From positions 1-42,994 of the forward strand of contig NZ_JAHLQO010000007.1 of NCBI RefSeq assembly GCF_018919265.1: 42,994 nt of DNA. The letters are read 5' to 3'. Positions within the stretch are counted from its first letter, which is position 1. Each line of letters starts with the position of its first letter. The notes beneath the pieces are model-generated. The model ran no database searches, was not told the origin of the DNA, and saw only the letters and a list, made by a program, of their open reading frames with translations. The position numbers and the translations under genes are program-made. Origin of the DNA: Peptoniphilus ovalis (lineage in GTDB: Bacteria; Bacillota; Clostridia; Tissierellales; Peptoniphilaceae). Below are positions 24,866-33,185 of the stretch, piece after piece.

Positions 24866-25155
24866 TTGACAGTTAATTTTTTTAAAGTATAATAGTTTAT
24901 AAATAAAACATTGATTAGAAAGTAGTAGCTTAATTGATAATTTATAGAGAGCCAATGTTTGGTGGAAATTGGTAATTTATTTTAAGTGAATGGGTCTATG
25001 AGTGCGAGGCGAATTATAGTAGCTAAGACGGATTTCTCCCGTTATCGAGATAGGATATGTTAGTATCTGAAAAGAGATGCAAGATTTTTCTTGCAATAAG
25101 GATGGCACCGCAAATAATCCATTTGCTCCTTAATTGGAGTAAATGGATTTTTTTA
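24866..25155 (+). promoter_or_regulatory. Tryptophan T-box riboswitch with its promoter
   Basis: The promoter is TTGACA-16 nt-TATAAT (24866-24893). The leader has the stem I signature AGAGAGCC...TTTGGTGGAAATTGG (24946-24972) and the specifier context GTGAA-TGG-GTC with codon TGG at 24991-24993, a tryptophan codon. The antiterminator box AAGGATGGCACCGC is at 25098-25111. The variable base of TGGC is C, matching the G discriminator of bacterial tRNA-Trp. The terminator stem (25116-25129 with 25136-25149) is followed by seven T residues. Uncharged tRNA-Trp would bind and allow transcription of trpP. Confidence 0.95.
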
Positions 25156-25172
25156 TTCCTTGATACTATATA

Positions 25173-25195
25173 TCCTTTAAAAATATTTTAAAGGA
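25173..25195 (+). promoter_or_regulatory. Hairpin over the trpP ribosome-binding site
   Basis: TCCTTTAAAA (25173-25182) pairs perfectly with TTTTAAAGGA (25186-25195) around a 3-nt loop; the right arm holds the Shine-Dalgarno AAAGGAG of trpP, whose ATG is at 25206. This would limit translation after read-through of the T-box. AT-rich stems can arise by chance, so the effect is unproven. Confidence 0.55.
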
Positions 25196-25205
25196 GACGA
25201 GAAAA

Positions 25206-25763
25206 ATGAGTGAGAAAGTAAGAGTTTATGGTGACAGAAGTTCACAGAGAAAAGAAAGCACAAGGGTAATGGTTATTTCAGCAATACTTTTGGCAGTGGG
25301 GGCAATTACCCACACAGTTTTTAGTGGGCCAGATTTTTTACTGGCATGTATGTTTGTTGCAATTGCAATTTCTAATAACAAGAAAGAAGTTTTTGCAATT
25401 ACAGTGGCAGCAGGACTTTTAACAGGTTTTACGCAAGTTAATCCTGTGGGCACAGTGGCATCCTTATTTGACAAATTGATTTCAGGATTTTTCTTCTTGT
25501 TTATAATCAATATGTTTGGAGAAAAATATAAGAATAATTTGATTTATTTTGCAGCTGCAGTTGTTTTATCAACTATTCTTTCAGGCTATATTTATTTTGC
25601 ATCTTATTACTTCATAGGAAAATTAGTTGGACTTCCTCCTACAATGAAAATAATGCAAAGAGGAATTTTAATTCCAGTTTTAACTTTAGTTATGCCAACT
25701 GCATGTGCAAATGGATTTATTGCAACAATTATTAACAGAGCTTATAAGTTAACAAGATTTTAA
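25206..25763 (+). CDS. trpP: Tryptophan transporter TrpP-like
   Basis: Membrane transporter of the TrpP/YhaG type (ECF S-component-like fold), 185 aa. After a charged 20-residue N-terminus come about five or six hydrophobic segments (MVISAILLAVGAITHTVF, FLLACMFVAIAIS, EVFAITVAAGLLTGFTQ, and so on). The THTVFSGPDFLLACMF and GFTQVNPVGTVASLFDKLISG blocks are like known TrpP proteins. Assignment is supported independently by the T-box with tryptophan specifier in its leader, so uptake is induced when tRNA-Trp is uncharged. It is a monocistronic unit ending in a bidirectional terminator. Confidence 0.9.
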   Translation: MSEKVRVYGDRSSQRKESTRVMVISAILLAVGAITHTVFSGPDFLLACMFVAIAISNNKKEVFAITVAAGLLTGFTQVNPVGTVASLFDKLISGFFFLFIINMFGEKYKNNLIYFAAAVVLSTILSGYIYFASYYFIGKLVGLPPTMKIMQRGILIPVLTLVMPTACANGFIATIINRAYKLTRF

Positions 25764-25769
25764 TAAGAA

Positions 25770-25798
25770 AAGGCACGATTACAATTATATCGTGCCTT
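25770..25798. terminator. Bidirectional terminator between trpP and xpt
   Basis: AAGGCACGAT (25770-25779) pairs with ATCGTGCCTT (25789-25798), flanked by A-rich and T-rich sequence, serving both convergent genes. Confidence 0.88.
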
Positions 25799-25802
25799 AA
25801 TT

Positions 25803-26375
25803 TTATCTAAATTTAATTTTTCCATCTTCTATGGAGTCAATTATAGCAAGTGATAGAAGATCGTAACCCATATCTCTGATAATTTTTCCACCATCTTGGA
25901 ATCCCTTTTCTATTGCAACAGATATTCCAGATATTTCTGCACCAGCTTGTTTTGACACATCTATTAGTCCCTTTAAAGCATTTCCTTCAGCTAAGAAATC
26001 ATCTATTATAAGTAGATTATCTTCAGGAGATAGAAATCTTTTTGATACAGTAATATTGTAATTTTTCTTGGTAGTATAGGATTCAACTTTTGATTCATAC
26101 ACATCGCTTCCAATGTTTAATGTCTTTTGCTTTTTACAAAATACAACTTTTGCATTGTTAAAATGCTTTGATGCTACTGTTGCAAGTGCAATTCCGCTTG
26201 CCTCAATTGTAAGAATTTTATTTATCTTTTTATCTTTAAAATACACTGCCATTTCTTCAGCAAGTTTGTCTAAAAATTCTATATCTAATTGATGATTTAA
26301 AAAAGAATCCACTTTCACAATATTTCCATCGAGAATTCTTCCATCTTTTACAATTCTTTCTTCTAATAAATTCAT
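25803..26375 (-). CDS. xpt: Xanthine phosphoribosyltransferase
   Basis: Purine salvage enzyme converting xanthine and PRPP to XMP, 190 aa, same length as B. subtilis Xpt. It starts MNLLEERIVKDGRILDGNIVKVDSF, the conserved family N-terminus; the PRPP-binding loop is NLLIIDDFLAEGNALKGLI; IEASGIALATVASKHF is the other family block. GGGGTG is 4 nt before the ATG. The partner xanthine permease gene is absent. The predicted leader is only about 15 nt, so the purine riboswitch often found at xpt is not here. Confidence 0.94.
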   Translation of the reverse strand: MNLLEERIVKDGRILDGNIVKVDSFLNHQLDIEFLDKLAEEMAVYFKDKKINKILTIEASGIALATVASKHFNNAKVVFCKKQKTLNIGSDVYESKVESYTTKKNYNITVSKRFLSPEDNLLIIDDFLAEGNALKGLIDVSKQAGAEISGISVAIEKGFQDGGKIIRDMGYDLLSLAIIDSIEDGKIKFR

Positions 26376-26395
26376 CTCACACCCCTAATAGAACT

Positions 26396-26424
26396 ATTTT
26401 AATTGAAATGTAAAGAGTATTCAA
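26396..26424 (-). promoter_or_regulatory. xpt promoter
   Basis: On the minus strand: TTGAAT (26424-26419), 17 nt, TAAAAT (26401-26396). The transcript would start near 26389. Confidence 0.5.
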
Positions 26425-26466
26425 GTTTAATTTAAGCCCTCGAATCTATTAATTAATAAGCTAAAG

Positions 26467-26475
26467 TGATATAAT
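26467..26475 (+). promoter_or_regulatory. Extended -10 promoter giving a leaderless mRNA
   Basis: TGATATAAT, an extended -10, ends 6 nt before the ATG of the next gene (26482). A start 6-8 nt downstream would coincide with the ATG. No Shine-Dalgarno sequence precedes that ATG. Confidence 0.6.
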
Positions 26476-26481
26476 CAAATT

Positions 26482-27084
26482 ATGAAGTTAATTATTTTTA
26501 TTCTACTATTTTTAACTGCTTGCAGTCCTTCTAAGCAAAAATTAATAGACAGTGATTTTAAAGGCGAAAAAAGTGCAATTATTTATTCTGTTGGAAATGA
26601 ATATAGTCTTGAAATTAAAAATGAAAACAAAGAATTTCAGATTGATGTAAGCGATTTGAAACCTTGGAAAGTTGAGTTTTGTAATGTTGATGGACATAAA
26701 AATGTTATAGCAATAGGAGTTTATAAGAAAACACCACTACATAAAGAAGAAACTAAGAGGGTTTTCTTCTACAATATTGATTATAAAAGTGAGGCTCTAA
26801 GACCTAAGCTTAGAATTTCAAGACTATATAATCCCATGGTAAATTTTACAATGAAAGATATTGATAAGGATGGTCTTGATGAAATAATTGCAGTTGAGAA
26901 AAACATTGATAGTAAATATTTAATGGGAGGTTATGATTTTACAAACTTTGCCTTTGAGAGAAATTATTCAAGTAAGACTTATGACGAAGAAATAAAGCTA
27001 GTAGATGATTATGTAATGATTAATGACAAAAAGTATTTATTAAAAATTAAAGGAGATGAAATACTATGCGTGGAAAAAGATTAA
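26482..27084 (+). CDS. Uncharacterised lipoprotein, possibly leaderless
   Basis: 200 aa with a short type II signal peptide (MKLIIFILLFLTACSPS, lipobox LTAC). The body is beta-rich. It contains FTMKDIDKDGLDEIIAVEK, a D-x-D-x-D-G-x-x-E calcium-loop/FG-GAP-like motif often found in beta-propeller or VCBS-type repeats. The function is not known. The start has no ribosome-binding site and lies at the predicted transcription start. Moving the start further in would lose the signal peptide, so leaderless translation is likely. The last 19 nt overlap the DUF3160 gene, so the two lipoproteins are co-expressed. Confidence 0.72.
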   Translation: MKLIIFILLFLTACSPSKQKLIDSDFKGEKSAIIYSVGNEYSLEIKNENKEFQIDVSDLKPWKVEFCNVDGHKNVIAIGVYKKTPLHKEETKRVFFYNIDYKSEALRPKLRISRLYNPMVNFTMKDIDKDGLDEIIAVEKNIDSKYLMGGYDFTNFAFERNYSSKTYDEEIKLVDDYVMINDKKYLLKIKGDEILCVEKD

Positions 27085-29267
27085 TAGCAGTGGGTCTTAT
27101 GTCTCTTGCACTTCTAACTGCGTGCAATAATGGTTCAAAAAGTGCTGCAGTCGAGAAACCAAAAGTTGAAGTAGAGGACACTGCATTTCTTGATGAAATG
27201 GAGACTAAGACAAATTTCATAGAGTTTAAAAAGAGCGAATTTACTCCAAGTGTTACAAAGTACGAAATTAAATCAGATTTATCCAATATCGAAAATATTT
27301 CTAAATTTGGAAATTTTACAGAAAATCAAAAAAACAAATTAGTTGAAAATGCCTTTGTAATTACTAAACCTAAAAATTCTGACAACTATTATCTGCCAGA
27401 AGGTGAATGGGAGTATGAATACGATCAAATTCATCAAATTTATGAAGAAAATGTGTACACTGAAATAGCAAATTTTATAACTACAGATTCAATGACTCAT
27501 ATTTTCCACATATTCTACGATGGATTTTTGAGAAATTTAGAAACTAATGAGCTCTATCCAAAATCAATTGATTTTAATAAAAAATTATTAGAAGGAAATA
27601 TTAATATTTATAATAATTTAACTGATGAGAAATTAAAAGAAGCTCAACTTAAAAATATTGCAATGATAGCAACTGATTTACATTTATTGGGAGAAGAATA
27701 TTCAATTCCTGAAGAAGCTAAAGAATTAGTAAATAGTGAAATTGCCAGTGCAGAGTCTCAAGAAGTGGGACATTCTGTTATCGCAGATAAAGAAGTTGAC
27801 TTTTCACAACTTACACCACGCGGACATTACACAAGAAGTGAAGAACTTGAAAAATATTTCAAGGGTACAATGTATTATGGACAAATTGGTCTTTTCCCAC
27901 TTGAAAATGGAGTTAACGAAGAAAAAATTCTTCAAGGACTTCTATTAACTCACAGTATTTATAAAAATCCAGAACTTTTAAAGACTTGGGAAGATATTGT
28001 AGAGCCAATTGACTTCTTAGTAGAGAATGCAGATGATTTGTCTATCAGAGAATATGCTAGATTTCTATACGGAGTTTATGGTAAAGAATTTGATGTAAAT
28101 GAATTAAATGATTCAAAGAAAATAAAAGCAGTAGCAGCTTTAATAGAAGAGCTTCCAAATCCACAAATTGCTGGATTTATGGGAAAATCTTTTAGACTTA
28201 TGCCACAAAGAGCAGTAATAGATAATGTATTGATGCAAAATGTAGTAGATATTGCAGCAGATAACAAGCCTTCTGAAAGACCAATTTATTCTGGACTTGA
28301 TTTAATGACTGCTCTAGGTAGTATTAAGGCAAGAGAAATCACAAAGGAAGATCCATATAATTCACATTGGAAGGACTATCCAAAGAGAACTGAAGAAAAC
28401 ATAAAGACAGTTGAAAACTTTAGCGAAAAAGATTGGCAAAAAAATCTATACCGAGGATGGCTGTGGATGCTACAGTCTTACACTCAAGACTTTGGCGAGG
28501 GTTATCCAATGTTTATGCAAAATGATGCTTGGAAGCGAAAAGATTTAGTTTCAGCTCTTGGCTCATATGCAGAGCTTAAGCACGACACAGTTCTTTATGG
28601 TAAGGCAGTTATGGCAGAAATGGGCGGCGGAGGAGAAATTGAAATTCCGAAATCCTATGTTGAGCCCAATGTTGAACTTTACAATAAACTTTCATGGCTT
28701 CTTGAATTTACAAAAGTCAATTTAAAAGACAGAGAAATGCTCTCAACAGAATATGAAAATAAATTAGATAATTTCAAAGAACTTGTAGATTTTCTAGCAA
28801 CAATTTCTGTTAAAGAACTTGAAAACTCTAAAATTACTGAAGAAGAGTTTACAAGACTTTACACAATTGGTGGCGAAATGGAAGCTCTAATGGTTGATTT
28901 TGTTGAATCAGATAGTGAGTTTGAAGTTTCAAATTGGTTTGAAATACAAAATGCAACTGATAGAAGAATGCCAGTAGTTGTAGATTTAATGAGAGTTGTT
29001 GAAAACACTACAGGAATTCCTGCTGGAAAATTATCTCATATTGGTACAGGAAGACCTATGGAAATATATGCAGTTTATCCTCATGAAGGTAAGCTCTACA
29101 TGGGTAAGGGTGCAACTTTCTCTTATTTTGAATTTTTAAACGATGAAAGACTTACAGATGAGAAATGGCAAGAAATGGTGTATAACGAAAAAACAGATTA
29201 TCCAACTTGGTATAAAGATTTAATTACTGAAGAAAAAGAAAAATTAGAATTTTCTTATGAATATTAA
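27066..29267 (+). CDS. DUF3160-domain lipoprotein
   Basis: Large surface lipoprotein, 733 aa. The signal peptide MRGKRLIAVGLMSLALLTAC ends in the lipobox LTAC. The mature protein is the DUF3160 domain: FITTDSMTHIFHIFYDGFLRNLET near residue 140, LYGKAVMAEMGGGGEIEIP in the middle and an acidic end. The function of the family is unknown; it is common in anaerobic Firmicutes and some other phyla. AAGGAG is 10 nt upstream, inside the previous gene. A terminator follows. The preceding lipoprotein may be its partner. Confidence 0.88.
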   Translation: MRGKRLIAVGLMSLALLTACNNGSKSAAVEKPKVEVEDTAFLDEMETKTNFIEFKKSEFTPSVTKYEIKSDLSNIENISKFGNFTENQKNKLVENAFVITKPKNSDNYYLPEGEWEYEYDQIHQIYEENVYTEIANFITTDSMTHIFHIFYDGFLRNLETNELYPKSIDFNKKLLEGNINIYNNLTDEKLKEAQLKNIAMIATDLHLLGEEYSIPEEAKELVNSEIASAESQEVGHSVIADKEVDFSQLTPRGHYTRSEELEKYFKGTMYYGQIGLFPLENGVNEEKILQGLLLTHSIYKNPELLKTWEDIVEPIDFLVENADDLSIREYARFLYGVYGKEFDVNELNDSKKIKAVAALIEELPNPQIAGFMGKSFRLMPQRAVIDNVLMQNVVDIAADNKPSERPIYSGLDLMTALGSIKAREITKEDPYNSHWKDYPKRTEENIKTVENFSEKDWQKNLYRGWLWMLQSYTQDFGEGYPMFMQNDAWKRKDLVSALGSYAELKHDTVLYGKAVMAEMGGGGEIEIPKSYVEPNVELYNKLSWLLEFTKVNLKDREMLSTEYENKLDNFKELVDFLATISVKELENSKITEEEFTRLYTIGGEMEALMVDFVESDSEFEVSNWFEIQNATDRRMPVVVDLMRVVENTTGIPAGKLSHIGTGRPMEIYAVYPHEGKLYMGKGATFSYFEFLNDERLTDEKWQEMVYNEKTDYPTWYKDLITEEKEKLEFSYEY

Positions 29268-29272
29268 AACTT

Positions 29273-29296
29273 GGCTCATTATCTGAGTCATTTTTT
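29273..29296 (+). terminator. Terminator after the DUF3160 gene
   Basis: GGCTCA (29273-29278) pairs with TGAGTC (29284-29289, one G-U), then six T residues. Confidence 0.7.
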
Positions 29297-29378
29297 ATTG
29301 TGACAAACTTTTAAAATATGCTACACTTTATCACGTTTTTGATATATAATATTTAGAAAAATATAAGGGAGGACAAAT

Positions 29379-32300
29379 ATGAAGAAGTTCAAGCGTATTT
29401 TAGTTGCAAATCGTGGAGAAATTGCTATTAGAATATTTAGAGCAGCTAGAGAATTAGGGATTCGCTCAGTTGCAATTTATTCTGAAGAAGACAGTTTATC
29501 TCTATTTAGAACTAAGGCAGATGAGTCCTATTTAATTGGTAAGGACAAATCTCCATTAGATGCATATTTGGATATTGATGAGATTATAAATCTTGCAAAA
29601 AATAAAGGGGTAGATGCAATTCACCCAGGTTATGGATTTTTATCTGAAAATCCTGAGTTTGCGAGAAAGTGTGAAGAAGAAGGAATCACATTTATAGGAC
29701 CAGAAGCGAGAGTTATGGAAAAACTAGGGGATAAAATAACTTCCAAAATTGTCGCAAAAGAGGCAGGGGTGCCTACTATTCCTGGAATTGAAAAACCTAT
29801 AAGAAGTGAAGAAGAAGCAAAAGAATTTGCAAAAAGCTGTGGCTATCCAGTTATGATAAAAGCTGCTGCAGGTGGTGGCGGCCGTGGAATGAGAATTGCT
29901 GAAAGTGAAGATGAACTTTTAGATAAATTTCAATCAGCAAAAAATGAAGCTAAAAAAGCCTTTGGCGACGACTCAATGTTTATTGAAAAATATCTTCACA
30001 AGCCAAAACATATTGAGGTGCAAATATTAGGGGATAATTATGGGAATATTGTGCACCTTTATGAAAGAGATTGCTCAATTCAAAGACGTCATCAAAAGGT
30101 AATTGAATATACACCGGCATTTTCTCTACCAGTAGAATTAAGAGAAGAAATTTGCCAAGATGCACTAAAAATTGCAAATTCAATTGGATATTCTAATGCA
30201 GGGACTGTTGAATTTTTAGTTGACTCAAAGGGAGATCACTTCTTCATAGAAGTCAATCCAAGAATTCAAGTTGAACACACTGTTACAGAAATGTGTACAG
30301 ATATAGATATTGTTCAGGCACAAATTTTAATTGCCATGGGACACGAACTTTCAAGCGAAGAAATTGGAATTAAATCACAAGATGACATAGTGCACAATGG
30401 ATTTTCCATTCAATGTCGTGTGACAACAGAAGATCCTTTAAATAACTTCATGCCTGATACTGGAACTATTAACCTTTATCGTTCATCCTCAGGATTTGGA
30501 GTAAGACTTGATGGTGGCAATGGATTTACAGGAGCGGTTATTTCTCCTTATTACGATTCTCTACTTGTCAAGGTAATTACTCAAGCAAGAACTTGGAAAG
30601 ATACAATTAGAAAGACTGTGCGTTCACTTTCTGAGCTTAAAATTGGCGGAGTAAAGACTAATATTGGATTTTTATTAAATGTTTTAAATACTGAAGAATT
30701 TAAAAAGGGAACTTGCGACACAGGTTTTATTGAAGAACATAAGGAATTATTTGAAATTCAAAGTTCAAAGGACAAAGAACTTAGACTTATGAGAATAATC
30801 GGAGAAAAAGTTGTAAATGACAGCAAGACTTTAAATAAAAACTTTGATGTCCCTCAAGTTCCAAAATTTGAGAAGAGAGATTTCAAAGGATTTAAGCAAA
30901 TCTTCGAAGAGTTTGGTGCAGATGGATTAAAAGATTATATCTTAAATGAAAAGAAACTACTTTTAACTGACACAACTATGCGTGATGCGCATCAATCTCT
31001 TATGGCAACAAGAATGAGGACAATCGACCTTGTAAAAATTGCAGAAGCATTAAACTATAACATGGGTGAGCTTTTCTCAGTTGAAATGTGGGGAGGAGCA
31101 ACTTTTGATGTTGCCTACAGATTCCTGCACGAAGATCCATGGGAAAGACTTGAAATTCTAAGAGAAAAAATGCCTAATATGCTTCTTCAAATGCTAGTGC
31201 GTGGTAACAATACTGTTGGATATAAAAATTATCCAGACAATGTTGTTGTGAAATTTATAAAAGAATCAGCGGAAAGAGGTGTTGATTTATTTAGAATTTT
31301 CGACTCGCTTAACTGGTTACCTGGAATGCAACTTTCAATAGAAGAAGTTATAAAAAATGGAAAAATTGCAGAAGCTACAATGTGCTATACAGGAGATGTG
31401 CTTGATGAATACAGAGACAAATATTCACTTGAATATTATGTAAACTTTGCAAAGGAACTTGAAAAGACTGGAGCTCATATTCTTGGCATTAAAGATATGA
31501 GTGGACTTTTAAAACCTTATGCAGCTAAAAAATTAATCAAAGCTCTAAAAAATGAAATTTCAATTCCAATTCACTTGCACACTCATGACACTACAGGAAA
31601 TGGTGTAGCTACAATCCTACAAGCAACAGAAGCAGGAGTTGACATTGCAGATACTGCAGTAAACTCAATGAGTGGACTAACATCTCAACCTGCACTTAAC
31701 TCAGTTGTTGCAGCACTTAAAAATACAGATAGAGACACTGGAATTGACCTAGATAAAGCAGAAGACATTTCAAAATACTGGGCAGCAGTTAGACCAGTTT
31801 ACGAAAACTTTGAATCAGATTTAAAATCAGGAACTACAGAAATTTACAAATATGAAATTCCTGGAGGACAATATTCAAACTTAAAACCACAAGTTGAAAG
31901 CTTTGGACTTAGACATAAATTTAAAGAAGTTAAGGAAATGTACAAAGAAGTAAATGAAATGGTTGGAGATATTGTAAAAGTTACACCATCATCAAAAATG
32001 GTTGGAGACTTTGCAATCTTTATGGTTCAAAATGAACTTACTCCTGAAAATATTTTAGAAAAAGGCAAAAACTTAGACTATCCAGATTCTGTGATGACTT
32101 ATTTCAAAGGCATGATGGGCCAACCTTATGGTGGATTCCCAGAAGATTTACAAAAGATGATTTTAAAATCAGAACAAGCAATCACAGTAAGACCTGGAGA
32201 ACTTCTTCCTGATGAAGACTTTGACAAAATTAAAGAACATCTAAGAGAAATAGGTGTAGAAGATGACGATAAAAATGCAGTATCTTACGCACTTTATCCA

Positions 32301-32804
32301 AAAGTATTTGACAATTATGTAAATTACATCAAAGAAAATGGAGAGGTAACAAGAATTGGTTCAGATATTTTCTTCCACGGATTAATGGAAGGCGAAAGTG
32401 CAGAAATTTCCATTGAAGAAGGGAAAACTTTAATAGTAACTCTAATTGAAGTTGGAAAACTTCTAGAAAATGGAACAAGAAATCTAACTTTTGAAATAAA
32501 TGGATCAAGAAGAACAATTAATATTAAAGATGAAACTGTTAAGGACAGCGGAAAATTTGAAAGCGAAAAAATTTATGCTGATCCAAATAATGAAAAGGAA
32601 ATTGGATCTTCTATACCTGGCAAAATTGTGAAAATTCTTGTAAAAGATGGTGACAAAGTCCAAAAAGGTGATAAACTATTTATAGCAGAAGCTATGAAAA
32701 TGGAAGCTAATATCGTGGCAAATGTAGATGGAACAATTAAAACTATATTAGTTAGAGAAAATGACATGGTGGAAAGTGGTGAGCTTTTAGCTATTTTAGA
32801 GTAA
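29379..32804 (+). CDS. pyc: Pyruvate carboxylase
   Basis: Biotin enzyme forming oxaloacetate from pyruvate, bicarbonate and ATP, 1141 aa, full length. The order is the biotin carboxylase domain (residues 1-450; ILVANRGEIAIRIFRAARELG, ATP loop GGGGRGMRIA, EVNPRIQVEHTVTE), the carboxyltransferase domain (from about 525; LLLTDTTMRDAHQSLMATRMR, MWGGATFDVAYRFLHEDPWERL), the central allosteric region and C-terminal biotin carrier domain with EAMKMEA and biotinyl Lys at 1107. GGGAGG precedes the ATG and TATAAT lies at 29345. It supplies oxaloacetate for biosynthesis or fermentation. Followed at 10 nt by a PspC gene. Confidence 0.98.
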   Translation: MKKFKRILVANRGEIAIRIFRAARELGIRSVAIYSEEDSLSLFRTKADESYLIGKDKSPLDAYLDIDEIINLAKNKGVDAIHPGYGFLSENPEFARKCEEEGITFIGPEARVMEKLGDKITSKIVAKEAGVPTIPGIEKPIRSEEEAKEFAKSCGYPVMIKAAAGGGGRGMRIAESEDELLDKFQSAKNEAKKAFGDDSMFIEKYLHKPKHIEVQILGDNYGNIVHLYERDCSIQRRHQKVIEYTPAFSLPVELREEICQDALKIANSIGYSNAGTVEFLVDSKGDHFFIEVNPRIQVEHTVTEMCTDIDIVQAQILIAMGHELSSEEIGIKSQDDIVHNGFSIQCRVTTEDPLNNFMPDTGTINLYRSSSGFGVRLDGGNGFTGAVISPYYDSLLVKVITQARTWKDTIRKTVRSLSELKIGGVKTNIGFLLNVLNTEEFKKGTCDTGFIEEHKELFEIQSSKDKELRLMRIIGEKVVNDSKTLNKNFDVPQVPKFEKRDFKGFKQIFEEFGADGLKDYILNEKKLLLTDTTMRDAHQSLMATRMRTIDLVKIAEALNYNMGELFSVEMWGGATFDVAYRFLHEDPWERLEILREKMPNMLLQMLVRGNNTVGYKNYPDNVVVKFIKESAERGVDLFRIFDSLNWLPGMQLSIEEVIKNGKIAEATMCYTGDVLDEYRDKYSLEYYVNFAKELEKTGAHILGIKDMSGLLKPYAAKKLIKALKNEISIPIHLHTHDTTGNGVATILQATEAGVDIADTAVNSMSGLTSQPALNSVVAALKNTDRDTGIDLDKAEDISKYWAAVRPVYENFESDLKSGTTEIYKYEIPGGQYSNLKPQVESFGLRHKFKEVKEMYKEVNEMVGDIVKVTPSSKMVGDFAIFMVQNELTPENILEKGKNLDYPDSVMTYFKGMMGQPYGGFPEDLQKMILKSEQAITVRPGELLPDEDFDKIKEHLREIGVEDDDKNAVSYALYPKVFDNYVNYIKENGEVTRIGSDIFFHGLMEGESAEISIEEGKTLIVTLIEVGKLLENGTRNLTFEINGSRRTINIKDETVKDSGKFESEKIYADPNNEKEIGSSIPGKIVKILVKDGDKVQKGDKLFIAEAMKMEANIVANVDGTIKTILVRENDMVESGELLAILE

Positions 32805-32814
32805 AGGAGAGCTT

Positions 32815-33099
32815 ATGAAAAAACTTTACAGATCAAGAGAAGATAAAATGTTGGCTGGAGTTTGTGGAGGAATTGCAGAATATTTTAATATTGATTCCAC
32901 AATAGTTAGAATTTTATTTGTATTAATTTCAATAGGTGGCGGATTTGGAATACTTGCTTATGTTGCACTTGCAATTATAATGCCAGAAAGACCTTATGGA
33001 AGAATTGACGAGCCAAGAAAAAATGCCGACGACTTTGAAAGAGAGTATAGAGAATATACAGAAACTAGAAAAGATAAAAACGAAGAAGATTTCTATTAA
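32815..33099 (+). CDS. PspC-domain membrane protein
   Basis: 94 aa. KKLYRSREDKMLAGVCGGIAEYFNIDSTIVRILFVL is the PspC domain, running into a hydrophobic segment (about residues 35-60, ILFVLISIGGGFGILAYVALAIIMP), with a charged C-terminal tail rich in Glu, Arg and Lys. PspC proteins of proteobacteria sense envelope stress, but short Firmicute versions are not characterised. AAGGAG is just upstream; the gene is 10 nt after pyc, so it is co-transcribed, probably by chance of position, and ends in a terminator. Confidence 0.9.
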   Translation: MKKLYRSREDKMLAGVCGGIAEYFNIDSTIVRILFVLISIGGGFGILAYVALAIIMPERPYGRIDEPRKNADDFEREYREYTETRKDKNEEDFY

Positions 33100-33101
33100 G
33101 A

Positions 33102-33126
33102 AAGTGCCCTTTGGGGTACTTTTTTA
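33102..33126 (+). terminator. Terminator after the PspC gene
   Basis: AAGTGCCC (33102-33109), loop TTTG, GGGTACTT (33114-33121, one G-U), then T residues. Confidence 0.8.
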
Positions 33127-33138
33127 ATTTATATAAAC

Positions 33139-33166
33139 TTGATAAATAATATAAAAAGAATATAAT
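33139..33166 (+). promoter_or_regulatory. Promoter of the hydEGF operon
   Basis: TTGATA (33139-33144), 16 nt, TATAAT (33161-33166); the hydE ATG is at 33186. The ribosome-binding site (GGGTAAG) is weak. Confidence 0.65.
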
Positions 33167-33185
33167 AGTTTACGGGTAAGAAAAT

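Noticed and set aside
26376-26420. Purine riboswitch upstream of xpt
   Set aside because: xpt often has one, but the promoter at 26396-26424 leaves a leader of only about 15 nt and no aptamer sequence is present.
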